From assembly GCA_023392535.1 (NCBI GenBank), contig JAEVYY010000015.1, positions 1 through 64,000 of the forward strand: a stretch of 64,000 nt of DNA. The letters run 5' to 3'. The stretch comes from Bacillota bacterium. GTDB taxonomy: Bacteria; Bacillota; Clostridia; Lachnospirales; Lachnospiraceae. Position 1 is the stretch's first letter, and each line of letters begins with the position of its first letter. The translations under genes were made by a program, and so were the position numbers. A model generated the notes under the pieces. The model was not told the DNA's origin. It worked only from the letters and a program-made list of their open reading frames with translations, and made no database searches. Of the stretch, positions 17,644 through 25,483 are shown in pieces.

Positions 17644-19403
17644 GTGATAGCAAGAAAAAGATTTTTTTAACAATGGCTGCATTGATTTCAGCAAGTGCTG
17701 TTTCTTTTACGCTACAATTGAGAACTTCAAATATACTTACTGCAATTTTGGCAGTGCTATTTGCGTATGTATTTCACAGACAGTGGGATATTAGTACCAG
17801 CGTATCTGACAGAAAGCGCATCTTAGTTGCAAGTACAGTAATTGCCATATTACTATCCTGTTTTATGAGTATGTATCTATTAGAATATCAGGATGATTTT
17901 TATGAGCTGACAGGTATCGGAAAGCTGGGCATGTTGTTGTGTGTTGCCGTCGGTTATTTTTTTGCGTTTTCCGTTCTGCTAAAATGTCTGTATTGTAAAA
18001 TAGCCGAAGTAACACTTATAAATGAACAGTCTTATCAGAAAGCACCTCGCATCATATTTATCGCAACAGCAGTTCTTATTTTCTTATGCTGGTTACCTTT
18101 TTACCTGAAAAATTTTCCTGCGGTAATCATTAGTGACTCTATGGATCAGCTTGGTCAGGTGGTTTCCGGCATTTATAGCAATCATCATCCGGTCGTACAG
18201 ACATGGATATTACAATTTTTTATAACGATAGGATTAAAGAGCACCGGACAGATACAGACAGGCATTGCAGCGTTCTGCATTGCTCAGATGTTAGTTTTGG
18301 CAATGATCTATTCTTATGTTATTACAATGTGCTATTTACACAGGGTGAAAAAGTGGATCTGTATAGGATTACTTTGTTTTTATGCGATTATGCCATATAA
18401 TGTAATGTATGCTATCAATATATGGAAAGACAGCTTGTTTTCCGGAGCTTTACTGCTCTTTATCGTATTGTTATGGAGTATGTTTGAAAATAGAAAGCAA
18501 ACAACTTTTGAAATGATAAGTAAAGATATTTTATTAATTGTATCCGGCTCTGTGGTGGCGCTTTTTCGGAATAATGGATTTTATGCATTTTTAGTAGTAG
18601 TTCCTTTTGTAGGTGTACTTTGTTGGAAGAAAAGTAAACATTCGATAGTAGCGATTGCCGTAGTGCTGATACTAACGATAGTCATACGCGGGCCTGTATT
18701 TACACATTTTAATGTAGCATCCCCAGATCTGATTGAATCATTATCCATACCGGCGCAACAGATTGCCAGAGTGATTGCAAATGGAGGAGAACTGGAGGCA
18801 GAAGATCGTATACTGTTAGAGCAAGTAGTGGATATCAGCAGAATAGCAGATACCTATGATGAGATCGTATCCGATCCCATAAAAAATCTGGTTCGGGAAA
18901 AAGGTAATCAAGAGTATCTGGAAACACATAAAAGTGAATATCTAAAGTTATGGTTGACAATGGGAAAGCGTTATCCGATGCATTATATCAGAGCTTTTTT
19001 ACATCAGACAGAAGGATACTGGTATCCGGATGTACAACGTTGGGTGTATGCAGAAGGTGTGTGTGAGAATAGTGGTGGGATTATAACAGAATCAAAATTA
19101 CCGAAAACCATATCCAATCTGCTGGGAAGGGGATTCCTATGGCAAGGCTACACAAAGATTCCGATATATGGACTTTTCTGGAGTATCGGCGCTGCTGTCT
19201 GGATGACATTCATCGCTGCAGGTCTTTGCTTTGTAAAGAACCGTAAGAAAGAATTACTACTATTCCTGCCGATGCTTGCATTATGGGGCACATTACTGTT
19301 GGCTACTCCAGTGAGCGGAGAGTTCCGATATTTGTATAGTATTTTTATATGTTTGCCTTTTTATCTGTTAATGAGTGACTTAAATAATTGCTCAAAATCT
19401 TAG
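17640..19403 (+). CDS. Large polytopic membrane protein (DUF6020-like), possible GT-C enzyme
   Basis: The 587-residue protein has about twelve hydrophobic helices. A first outer segment (FPAVIISDSMDQLGQV) is followed by an SNHHPVVQTW motif near residue 182, and a long soluble stretch lies at about 370-500. The SD-x-D and HHP motifs in an outer loop resemble membrane glycosyltransferase-like families annotated as DUF6020; function is not established. It overlaps the preceding GT2 gene by 4 bases and ends 10 bases before the convergent minus-strand gene. I see no clear terminator between them. Confidence 0.55.
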   Translation: MSDSKKKIFLTMAALISASAVSFTLQLRTSNILTAILAVLFAYVFHRQWDISTSVSDRKRILVASTVIAILLSCFMSMYLLEYQDDFYELTGIGKLGMLLCVAVGYFFAFSVLLKCLYCKIAEVTLINEQSYQKAPRIIFIATAVLIFLCWLPFYLKNFPAVIISDSMDQLGQVVSGIYSNHHPVVQTWILQFFITIGLKSTGQIQTGIAAFCIAQMLVLAMIYSYVITMCYLHRVKKWICIGLLCFYAIMPYNVMYAINIWKDSLFSGALLLFIVLLWSMFENRKQTTFEMISKDILLIVSGSVVALFRNNGFYAFLVVVPFVGVLCWKKSKHSIVAIAVVLILTIVIRGPVFTHFNVASPDLIESLSIPAQQIARVIANGGELEAEDRILLEQVVDISRIADTYDEIVSDPIKNLVREKGNQEYLETHKSEYLKLWLTMGKRYPMHYIRAFLHQTEGYWYPDVQRWVYAEGVCENSGGIITESKLPKTISNLLGRGFLWQGYTKIPIYGLFWSIGAAVWMTFIAAGLCFVKNRKKELLLFLPMLALWGTLLLATPVSGEFRYLYSIFICLPFYLLMSDLNNCSKS

Positions 19404-19413
19404 ATACTGGCAT

Positions 19414-20550
19414 TTACAGTTGACCAATTTTATCCATTATTTTTCTAACGTAATTATCCCACGTATATGTTTGGACTGATTGGTGCGCTTCATTACATAA
19501 GTAGGAATAATCTTCAAAGGACAGGTCAAAAATACTTTGTATAAAGGATGCGATTACATCTGGGGAATTGTCTTTACAATATGAGCCGTAAGTAATTTTA
19601 TCTCCAAGAACATTTACAATGCTGGAATAAGGAGTTGTTACAATTGGTAAATAATTATAGAGAGCTTCTAAAGTGGCTGAAGGAGCTGCCCACTCAGGAG
19701 TAGTGTTAACATAAATAGTTGCATTTTGAAGAAGACAATTATAAGTATGCAAGTGATTAGAGTTGCTTTTATTTAAATAGCCATGACATGTCACATATGG
19801 AGGAAGTATTTCAAAATCGTCATAGTTCATACCAATAATATCCAATTGTATATTCGTATATTTGTAATCTAGAGATTTGATTGCCTCTATTAGACAAAGA
19901 GCACCCTCTCTATATTTTTTAATTCCTATAAACACGATTTTGTGAGAAGTGTACTTTTCATATAATTTATCCGTATTCATGTCTATGGAATCACAATTGA
20001 TTACACTACCAAGATAAAAAATATTTGGATTTTTATAATATGATTGCATGTCTATGGCGATGTCTGGAGATAAAGGAATAATTAAAGATGCCATTTCAAG
20101 GACAGTATTCTGCCGGGTAATTTCTTTTAATTCCCAGTAATCAGGTTCACGTTTCAAAAATCTTTTAAAATAAAAATCATAAGTCCAATCACAGATGAGC
20201 ACAGTTGGTTTCGTTGTATATTGTGAAGGTGCAAAACTATAACTGGTGGATATAGTACAATAGAAATCTGGGTATTTTTTTAGAGCTACTTTCATTTTAT
20301 AATTAACGTAGATAGAAAATAGTTTAGATCGATTATAAGAATATGTGGTATTTTTATTATAAAAAAGCTTTAATACTCTTCTAAAGATTTTATTATAAAG
20401 AAAGATAAAAGAGGCAGGACCTTCAACATTGATTCTGTGAATTATAAACCCTTGTTTTTCAAGCGTTTTTGTTAAATAATATGGAATATTTGACCAAACA
20501 GAAGAATCTGAGGAGTCTCCTTCGGTAAAAACGATAATTTCTTTTTGCAT
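19414..20550 (-). CDS. Glycosyltransferase (GT4-like), only minus-strand gene
   Basis: Read on the minus strand from an ATG at 20550, where GAGGTGAT lies 4 bases upstream, giving 378 residues. A longer in-frame start at 20661 would add 37 hydrophobic residues but runs through the promoter and lacks a ribosome site. The N terminus reads MQKEIIVFTEGDSSDSSVW. In the C-terminal half are VFIGIKKYREGALCLIEAI, a typical sugar-nucleotide domain start, and an acceptor/donor region TPEWAAPSATLEALYNYLP with the expected acidic residues. It is transcribed convergently to the upstream operon and divergently from the amino-sugar operon, so it has its own control. Confidence 0.7.
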   Translation of the reverse strand: MQKEIIVFTEGDSSDSSVWSNIPYYLTKTLEKQGFIIHRINVEGPASFIFLYNKIFRRVLKLFYNKNTTYSYNRSKLFSIYVNYKMKVALKKYPDFYCTISTSYSFAPSQYTTKPTVLICDWTYDFYFKRFLKREPDYWELKEITRQNTVLEMASLIIPLSPDIAIDMQSYYKNPNIFYLGSVINCDSIDMNTDKLYEKYTSHKIVFIGIKKYREGALCLIEAIKSLDYKYTNIQLDIIGMNYDDFEILPPYVTCHGYLNKSNSNHLHTYNCLLQNATIYVNTTPEWAAPSATLEALYNYLPIVTTPYSSIVNVLGDKITYGSYCKDNSPDVIASFIQSIFDLSFEDYSYLCNEAHQSVQTYTWDNYVRKIMDKIGQL

Positions 20551-20585
20551 TCTTATCACCTCGATAAAGCATTGTTTATCGGAAT

Positions 20586-20614
20586 ATAGTAACAAATTTA
20601 TAATAAAATTACAA
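20586..20614 (-). promoter_or_regulatory. Predicted sigma-70-type promoter for the minus-strand glycosyltransferase
   Basis: On the minus strand a -35 TTGTAA (20614-20609) and a -10 TACTAT (20591-20586) are separated by 17 bases. Transcription would start near 20579, leaving a leader of about 30 bases before the ATG at 20550. Both hexamers are moderate matches, and the spacing is ideal. Confidence 0.6.
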
Positions 20615-20648
20615 GTAATTTGGAATATCATTACAAATACTAAAGAAA

Positions 20649-20677
20649 TTGATATTATCAAAAAAGAATGATATAGT
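20649..20677 (+). promoter_or_regulatory. Predicted sigma-70-type promoter for the amino-sugar operon
   Basis: TTGATA (20649-20654), a 17-base spacer and TATAGT (20672-20677) form a good promoter about 50 bases before the ATG at 20728, which has AAGGAG upstream. It lies back to back with the minus-strand promoter, so this 177-base gap (20551-20727) is a divergent control region. No operator-like palindrome stands out. Confidence 0.65.
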
Positions 20678-20727
20678 AAACCTATTAATTATGATATTTT
20701 AGGAATCTAAAAAGGAGATAATAAAAT

Positions 20728-21873
20728 ATGGCTATACAGTTGTTTGTACCAACATTTGATGTTGAGGGGTGTTTGGAAGAAATTAAAGAATGTCTTGAAA
20801 AGGGATGGACAGGTCTTGGTTATAAAACAGTTGAATTTGAAGAACAATGGAAAGAATATACTGGCTGGAAATATGCACATTTCTTAAATTCAGCCACAGC
20901 AGGTTTAAATTTGGCTTTTGATATTTTGAAACAAGAATATCAGTGGGAGGATGGTGATGAAGTAATAACAACACCAATAACTTTTATTTCTTCAAATCAT
21001 GCAATACTATTAGCTAATTTGAAACCAATCTTCGCGGATATTGATGAGACTCTTTGTTTGGATCCTAAAAGTGTTGAAGAACATATTACAGATAGAACAA
21101 AAGCAGTTCTATTTGTAGGGATCGGCGGAAATACTGGTCATTATAAAGAAATTGAAAAACTTTGTATAAAAAACGGTATTAAATTAATTTTAGATGCAGC
21201 CCATTTAGCAGGGACAAGATTAGGTGGAGAAGTTCCAGGGCAAGAGGCAGAGGTTGTAGTTTATTCGTTTCAGGCAGTAAAAAATCTTCCTACCGCTGAT
21301 AGTGGCATGATCTGTTTTAAAACAGAAAAATTCGATAAAATAGTTCGTGAAAAAACATGGCTGGGTATTAACAAAGATACGTATGCAAGGACAAGCTCTG
21401 CTGGAACTTATAAGTGGCGTTATGATGTAGATTATGTAGGTAATAAATATCACGGTAATTCCATTATAGCAGCAATTGGAATTACCCAGCTAAGACATTT
21501 AGAAAGAGACAATGCCTATAGACGTCAGATTGCAGAGTGGTATATGAAAGGATTTAATAAATATAACAATAAGATAAAAATGGTTGAGGTAAATTCCGAT
21601 TGTGAATCAAGTCGACATCTGTTTCAGATAATGGTAGAACATCGGGATGAACTGATGCTTGCACTCAATCAGCAAGAAATTTATCCCGGAGTACACTATG
21701 TAGATAACACGGATTATAGAATGTATGAGTATGCAAAAGGTACTTGTCCAAAAGCCCATTATGTAAGTGAGCATGTCATATCATTACCAATGCATATGAA
21801 ATTAACATATGAAGATGTGCAGACTGTAATAAAAGCGATTGTTAATTTTGTGGAAGAATATAAGGAGTCATAG
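20728..21873 (+). CDS. DegT/DnrJ/EryC1/StrS-family sugar aminotransferase
   Basis: The 381-residue protein has fold-type I PLP aminotransferase features: FLNSATAGLNLA binding the cofactor phosphate, a Asp-containing LILDAAHLAGT segment near residue 155, and SFQAVKNLP with the Schiff-base lysine at about K185. Such enzymes put an amino group on C3 or C4 of a keto-deoxy nucleotide sugar. The next genes encode an N-acyltransferase and LegB, which fits a 4-amino-4,6-dideoxy sugar. It is not a close match to the usual LegC sequence I remember. First gene after the divergent promoter. Confidence 0.85.
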   Translation: MAIQLFVPTFDVEGCLEEIKECLEKGWTGLGYKTVEFEEQWKEYTGWKYAHFLNSATAGLNLAFDILKQEYQWEDGDEVITTPITFISSNHAILLANLKPIFADIDETLCLDPKSVEEHITDRTKAVLFVGIGGNTGHYKEIEKLCIKNGIKLILDAAHLAGTRLGGEVPGQEAEVVVYSFQAVKNLPTADSGMICFKTEKFDKIVREKTWLGINKDTYARTSSAGTYKWRYDVDYVGNKYHGNSIIAAIGITQLRHLERDNAYRRQIAEWYMKGFNKYNNKIKMVEVNSDCESSRHLFQIMVEHRDELMLALNQQEIYPGVHYVDNTDYRMYEYAKGTCPKAHYVSEHVISLPMHMKLTYEDVQTVIKAIVNFVEEYKES

Positions 21874-21877
21874 CTTT

Positions 21878-22429
21878 ATGAAACATATAGGTCTACGTCC
21901 TATTCAGGCATCAGATACGTTAGATATAGTTAGATGGAGAAATGATAATAGTGTCAGAGCCAACTTATTTTCCCAAGAAGAATTAACAGTCGAACAGCAT
22001 ATGGAATGGGTGAAAAATGTTATTAAGACTAAGAAGGCCTACCAATTTATAATTGAAGAGATGGAAGGGCCTAATATCAAAAAGATTGGTACTACATTTT
22101 TAAAAAATATTGATTACTGCAATAAGAAGGCAGAATTTGGAATATTTATTGGGAATAAAGATAGCAGAGGAAATGGTTATGGTACGATAGCGACCAAAAA
22201 GACATTGGAGTTTGGTTTTAAGAATTTGGGATTAAATAGAATATATAGTAACATCTTGGAGACGAATAAAGCCTCCATTACCGCATTGATCAATGGTGGA
22301 ATGAAACAAGAGGGGCTACTCAGGGAAGATTACATTCGTGATAATAAAACCTTTCATGTTATTATATCTGCAATTACACGAGAGGATTGGGACAATAAAG
22401 CTATACAGGAAGAGAACAGTAATGAATAG
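21878..22429 (+). CDS. GNAT-family N-acetyltransferase (RimJ/PseH-like)
   Basis: The 183-residue protein starts with IGLRPIQASDTLDIVRWRND, common in RimJ/RimL and PseH-type GNATs, and has the acetyl-CoA-binding segment NKDSRGNGYGTIAT near residue 100. Given the aminotransferase just before it and LegB two genes on, it probably N-acetylates a 4-amino-dideoxy sugar nucleotide. An in-frame start at 21839 overlaps the aminotransferase heavily; AAGGAG at 21860-21865 supports the ATG at 21878. Confidence 0.75.
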   Translation: MKHIGLRPIQASDTLDIVRWRNDNSVRANLFSQEELTVEQHMEWVKNVIKTKKAYQFIIEEMEGPNIKKIGTTFLKNIDYCNKKAEFGIFIGNKDSRGNGYGTIATKKTLEFGFKNLGLNRIYSNILETNKASITALINGGMKQEGLLREDYIRDNKTFHVIISAITREDWDNKAIQEENSNE

Positions 22430-23423
22430 AACATGGCAATTTGATTATTTGAAGACCTTTGCAATTATATTCGTTATTATTACTCATATATTCTATTATA
22501 ATGGAGTTTCAGGGATACCGGTACTATTTCCATATCTGGTCGATATGGCAATTCCTATTTTTATGATTGTGAGTGGTTATGTGAACGCCCTGTCGTGTTC
22601 CCAAAATATTCAAAGTGGATTTAGTTTTTACACTTTTATAAAGTATATAAGTGTAAGATTAATACCTATATACGTTCCTTATATTATCATATATCTAGTT
22701 GAAATGGTTTTGATGTATTTCATACAGGGACGTTTGGTAGGTCTGCATGAAGCAATTTATTCTTTTCTGACAGGTGGCTGGGGACCGGGAAGTTATTATG
22801 TTCCAATGATGCTACAATTAGTTCTCTGCTTCCCATTCTTTTATATTCTTATAAAAAGAGATGTCATATCCGGAAGTACTGTAATTTTGGGAATTCAGTT
22901 TGCTTATGAAGTATTTGTGCGGTATGCGGCCTTGTCTGAGACAGTATACAGGCTGATTTTTATAAGATATTTTGTGTTTGTATGGTTTGGTATGATACTA
23001 TTCTATTATCAGGACAAGATGAAGAATCTGTTCTTGTTTTGTTGTGCGCTGTGCGGTGGGTCATATATTTTTTTGATAGCACAGATGCACTATCCCTTGT
23101 CTATTTTTCAATACTGGTCAGGGACATCCATGCCTACGGTGCTGTGGGCAGGTCCGATGGTATTTTTCGCTATCCGCTTCTTGAAAAGATTTCCTGGAAT
23201 ATTGGATAAGGTAACCATTAAGACGGGAGCATCGACATATTATATTTTTTTGACGCAGATGATATACTTTCAGCTAGGTTTTGGTAAAATCAGCACCTCT
23301 TTCCTGTGTAATTTCGTTTGTGCTATACTTATTAATTGTGCACTAGGAATCTTATTCAGTTATATATTTGGAAAAACAATAAAAGGGATGTTAAAGAGGA
23401 TAAGAAACGGAGATATGGTATGA
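22422..23423 (+). CDS. Acyltransferase-3 family membrane O-acyltransferase
   Basis: This 333-residue protein begins MNRTWQFDYLKTFAIIFVII, with the conserved early Asp and a THIFY histidine at the end of the first helix, followed by nine to ten helices. This is the acyltransferase-3 (OafA/WecH/NodX) pattern. It likely transfers an acetyl or other acyl group to a hydroxyl of the glycan or of a lipid-linked sugar. GGAAGAG 7 bases upstream supports this start, 8 bases inside the GNAT gene. Its stop overlaps the legB start (ATGA). Confidence 0.75.
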   Translation: MNRTWQFDYLKTFAIIFVIITHIFYYNGVSGIPVLFPYLVDMAIPIFMIVSGYVNALSCSQNIQSGFSFYTFIKYISVRLIPIYVPYIIIYLVEMVLMYFIQGRLVGLHEAIYSFLTGGWGPGSYYVPMMLQLVLCFPFFYILIKRDVISGSTVILGIQFAYEVFVRYAALSETVYRLIFIRYFVFVWFGMILFYYQDKMKNLFLFCCALCGGSYIFLIAQMHYPLSIFQYWSGTSMPTVLWAGPMVFFAIRFLKRFPGILDKVTIKTGASTYYIFLTQMIYFQLGFGKISTSFLCNFVCAILINCALGILFSYIFGKTIKGMLKRIRNGDMV

Positions 23424-24400
23424 ATAAAATATTAGTAACTGGAGCAGATGGATTTATTGGAAGCCATCTGACAGAAGCATTAGTAAAGCGAGGATATGAT
23501 GTCCGTGCCTTTGTGGTCTACAATTCCTTTAATACATGGGGATGGTTAGATACTCTACCAAAGGATTTGTTGAATAAAATTGAGATATTTCAGGGAGATG
23601 TCAGGGATCCGAACGGAGTAAAAGAAGCAATGCGAGGTATGGATGCTGTTTTCCACTTGGCAGCATTGATTGCGATTCCGTTCAGCTATCATTCACCTGA
23701 TACCTATGTGGATACAAATATAAAGGGAACGCTCAATATCTTACAGGCAGCAAGGGAGCTTGATACAGCTAGAGTACTGGTAACGTCTACATCGGAGGTG
23801 TACGGAACGGCACAGTATGTGCCAATCGATGAATTACATCCGTATCAGGGCCAATCACCATATTCAGCTACCAAAATAGGAGCAGATAGGCTTGCCGAAT
23901 CCTTCTACCGTTCTTTCAATCTTCCAGTCACAATTGTAAGACCATTTAACACGTATGGACCAAGACAGTCAGCAAGGGCAGTAATACCAACGATCATTAC
24001 ACAATTGTTGGCAGGAAAAGAAGAAATAAAATTAGGCTCTTTGACACCTACAAGAGACTTCAATTATGTGAAAGATACAGCGAATGGATTTATAGAAATG
24101 TACTTATCAGAAAAGACGATAGGACAGGAAATTAATATTGCAACACAAAGAGAAATCTCAATAGGGGAATTAGCAGAGGAACTGATTAGGCAAATTAATC
24201 CGAATGCAAAAATAATTTGTGATGAGCAGAGATTGCGTCCAGAGAAAAGTGAAGTGAACCGCCTGCTTGGTTCCAATCAAAAAATATTGGAATTGACAAA
24301 CTGGAAACCGCAATATACATTTGAGCAGGGACTTGCGGAAACCATTGAATTCTTAAGAAATAATATGGATCGGTACAAAGTTGATGTATATAACCTATAG
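23420..24400 (+). CDS. legB: NAD-dependent nucleotide-sugar 4,6-dehydratase LegB
   Basis: The 326-residue extended SDR has the NAD motif GADGFIGSH at the N terminus, TSTSEVYGT, the catalytic YSATK (Y-x3-K) and RPFNTYGPRQSARAVIP. From memory these blocks match LegB, the UDP- or GDP-GlcNAc 4,6-dehydratase of the legionaminic acid route, very well. The product would be a 4-keto-6-deoxy HexNAc nucleotide for the aminotransferase at 20728. Key later enzymes (LegG-type epimerase, NeuB/LegI synthase) are not in the window, so the end product may be the amino sugar itself. Translation is coupled to the acyltransferase gene. Confidence 0.85.
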   Translation: MNKILVTGADGFIGSHLTEALVKRGYDVRAFVVYNSFNTWGWLDTLPKDLLNKIEIFQGDVRDPNGVKEAMRGMDAVFHLAALIAIPFSYHSPDTYVDTNIKGTLNILQAARELDTARVLVTSTSEVYGTAQYVPIDELHPYQGQSPYSATKIGADRLAESFYRSFNLPVTIVRPFNTYGPRQSARAVIPTIITQLLAGKEEIKLGSLTPTRDFNYVKDTANGFIEMYLSEKTIGQEINIATQREISIGELAEELIRQINPNAKIICDEQRLRPEKSEVNRLLGSNQKILELTNWKPQYTFEQGLAETIEFLRNNMDRYKVDVYNL

Positions 24401-24411
24401 AGGAAATTAAT

Positions 24412-25464
24412 ATGCAATTACAGAACTATATCGTAACGGAAGAAACACCGATAATAGAGGTCATGAAGAAAATAAATAAAAATGCAAGCGGGAATGCATT
24501 TATTTGTAAAGAAAAAGTATTGTTGGCAGCTGTTTCGGATGGTGATATCAGAAGAAGTATTATGGATAATGTAGATAAGATGACACCAATCGGTCAGATT
24601 GCAAATTATAATCCATTTTATTTATCTGTAAATGAAAAAGCGAGTGCAATGGATTTTATGCGTGAAAAAGTAATCACTGCATTGCCGATTGTGGATGATA
24701 ATAAAAGAATCGTTGATATTAAATTCTTGCTTAAAGATACTATGGTCGAAAATGTTAGTCTTAATATGCCCTTAGTTATTATGGCTGGAGGAAAGGGAAC
24801 CCGTTTAAAACCTTATACAGATATTCTGCCAAAGCCGTTGATACCGATTGGGGATAAGACAATCACAGAGCATATAATGGATTTTTTCGCTCAATACGGC
24901 TGCAAAAAGATATATATGATTGTAAATTATAAGAAAAATTTTATAAAGTCATATTTTATTGACAATGATTTAAATGTAGATTTAAAAAGGGACATCTCTT
25001 TCATTGATGAAGAGCAGTTTTTAGGAACAGGGGGAGGTCTGTCACTATTATCTCATACTATGAAAGAGCCATTTTTTCTGACTAATTGTGACATTATCGT
25101 TAAGACAGACTATGCAAAAATATTAGTAGAACATGTTAAAAAAAATAATATTATAACAATTGTATGTGCTAAGAAAAAAATAATTGTTCCTTATGGAACG
25201 GTTGAAATTGATGAAAAAGGATATATTAAGGAATTTAAAGAAAAACCTACCTTTAATTTTCATACTAGTACTGGTCTATATTTAATTAATCCTGAATTTT
25301 TAAGCAAAATAGAACCGAACACCTTTTTACCGATTACGGATATTATTCAAAAATGTATAGAGGAAGGAGAAAAGGTGGGAACTTATATGGTGGAAGAAGA
25401 AGACTGGATGGATATGGGACAGCTTGAAGAATTAGAGAAGATGAAAGAAAAAATGAAAATTTAG
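24412..25464 (+). CDS. CBS-pair plus sugar-1-phosphate nucleotidyltransferase fusion (PtmE-like)
   Basis: Residues ~1-115 form a CBS pair (AAVSDGDIRRSI is typical), and ~122-345 a nucleotidyltransferase with MAGGKGTRLKPYTDILPKP, including the catalytic G-G-x-G-T-R-L and Lys. This layout is that of PtmE, the glucosamine-1-phosphate guanylyltransferase of the Campylobacter legionaminic route, and of some mannose-1-P guanylyltransferases. With LegB adjacent, it most likely supplies the nucleotide HexN(Ac) substrate. The CBS pair may sense a nucleotide. It follows legB by 11 bases. Confidence 0.8.
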   Translation: MQLQNYIVTEETPIIEVMKKINKNASGNAFICKEKVLLAAVSDGDIRRSIMDNVDKMTPIGQIANYNPFYLSVNEKASAMDFMREKVITALPIVDDNKRIVDIKFLLKDTMVENVSLNMPLVIMAGGKGTRLKPYTDILPKPLIPIGDKTITEHIMDFFAQYGCKKIYMIVNYKKNFIKSYFIDNDLNVDLKRDISFIDEEQFLGTGGGLSLLSHTMKEPFFLTNCDIIVKTDYAKILVEHVKKNNIITIVCAKKKIIVPYGTVEIDEKGYIKEFKEKPTFNFHTSTGLYLINPEFLSKIEPNTFLPITDIIQKCIEEGEKVGTYMVEEEDWMDMGQLEELEKMKEKMKI

Positions 25465-25483
25465 AAAGTAAGGTATGCTTAAG

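Noticed and set aside
20728..25464. A complete legionaminic acid pathway
   Set aside because: Only dehydratase, aminotransferase, acetyltransferase and nucleotidyltransferase are seen; no epimerase or NeuB-type synthase.
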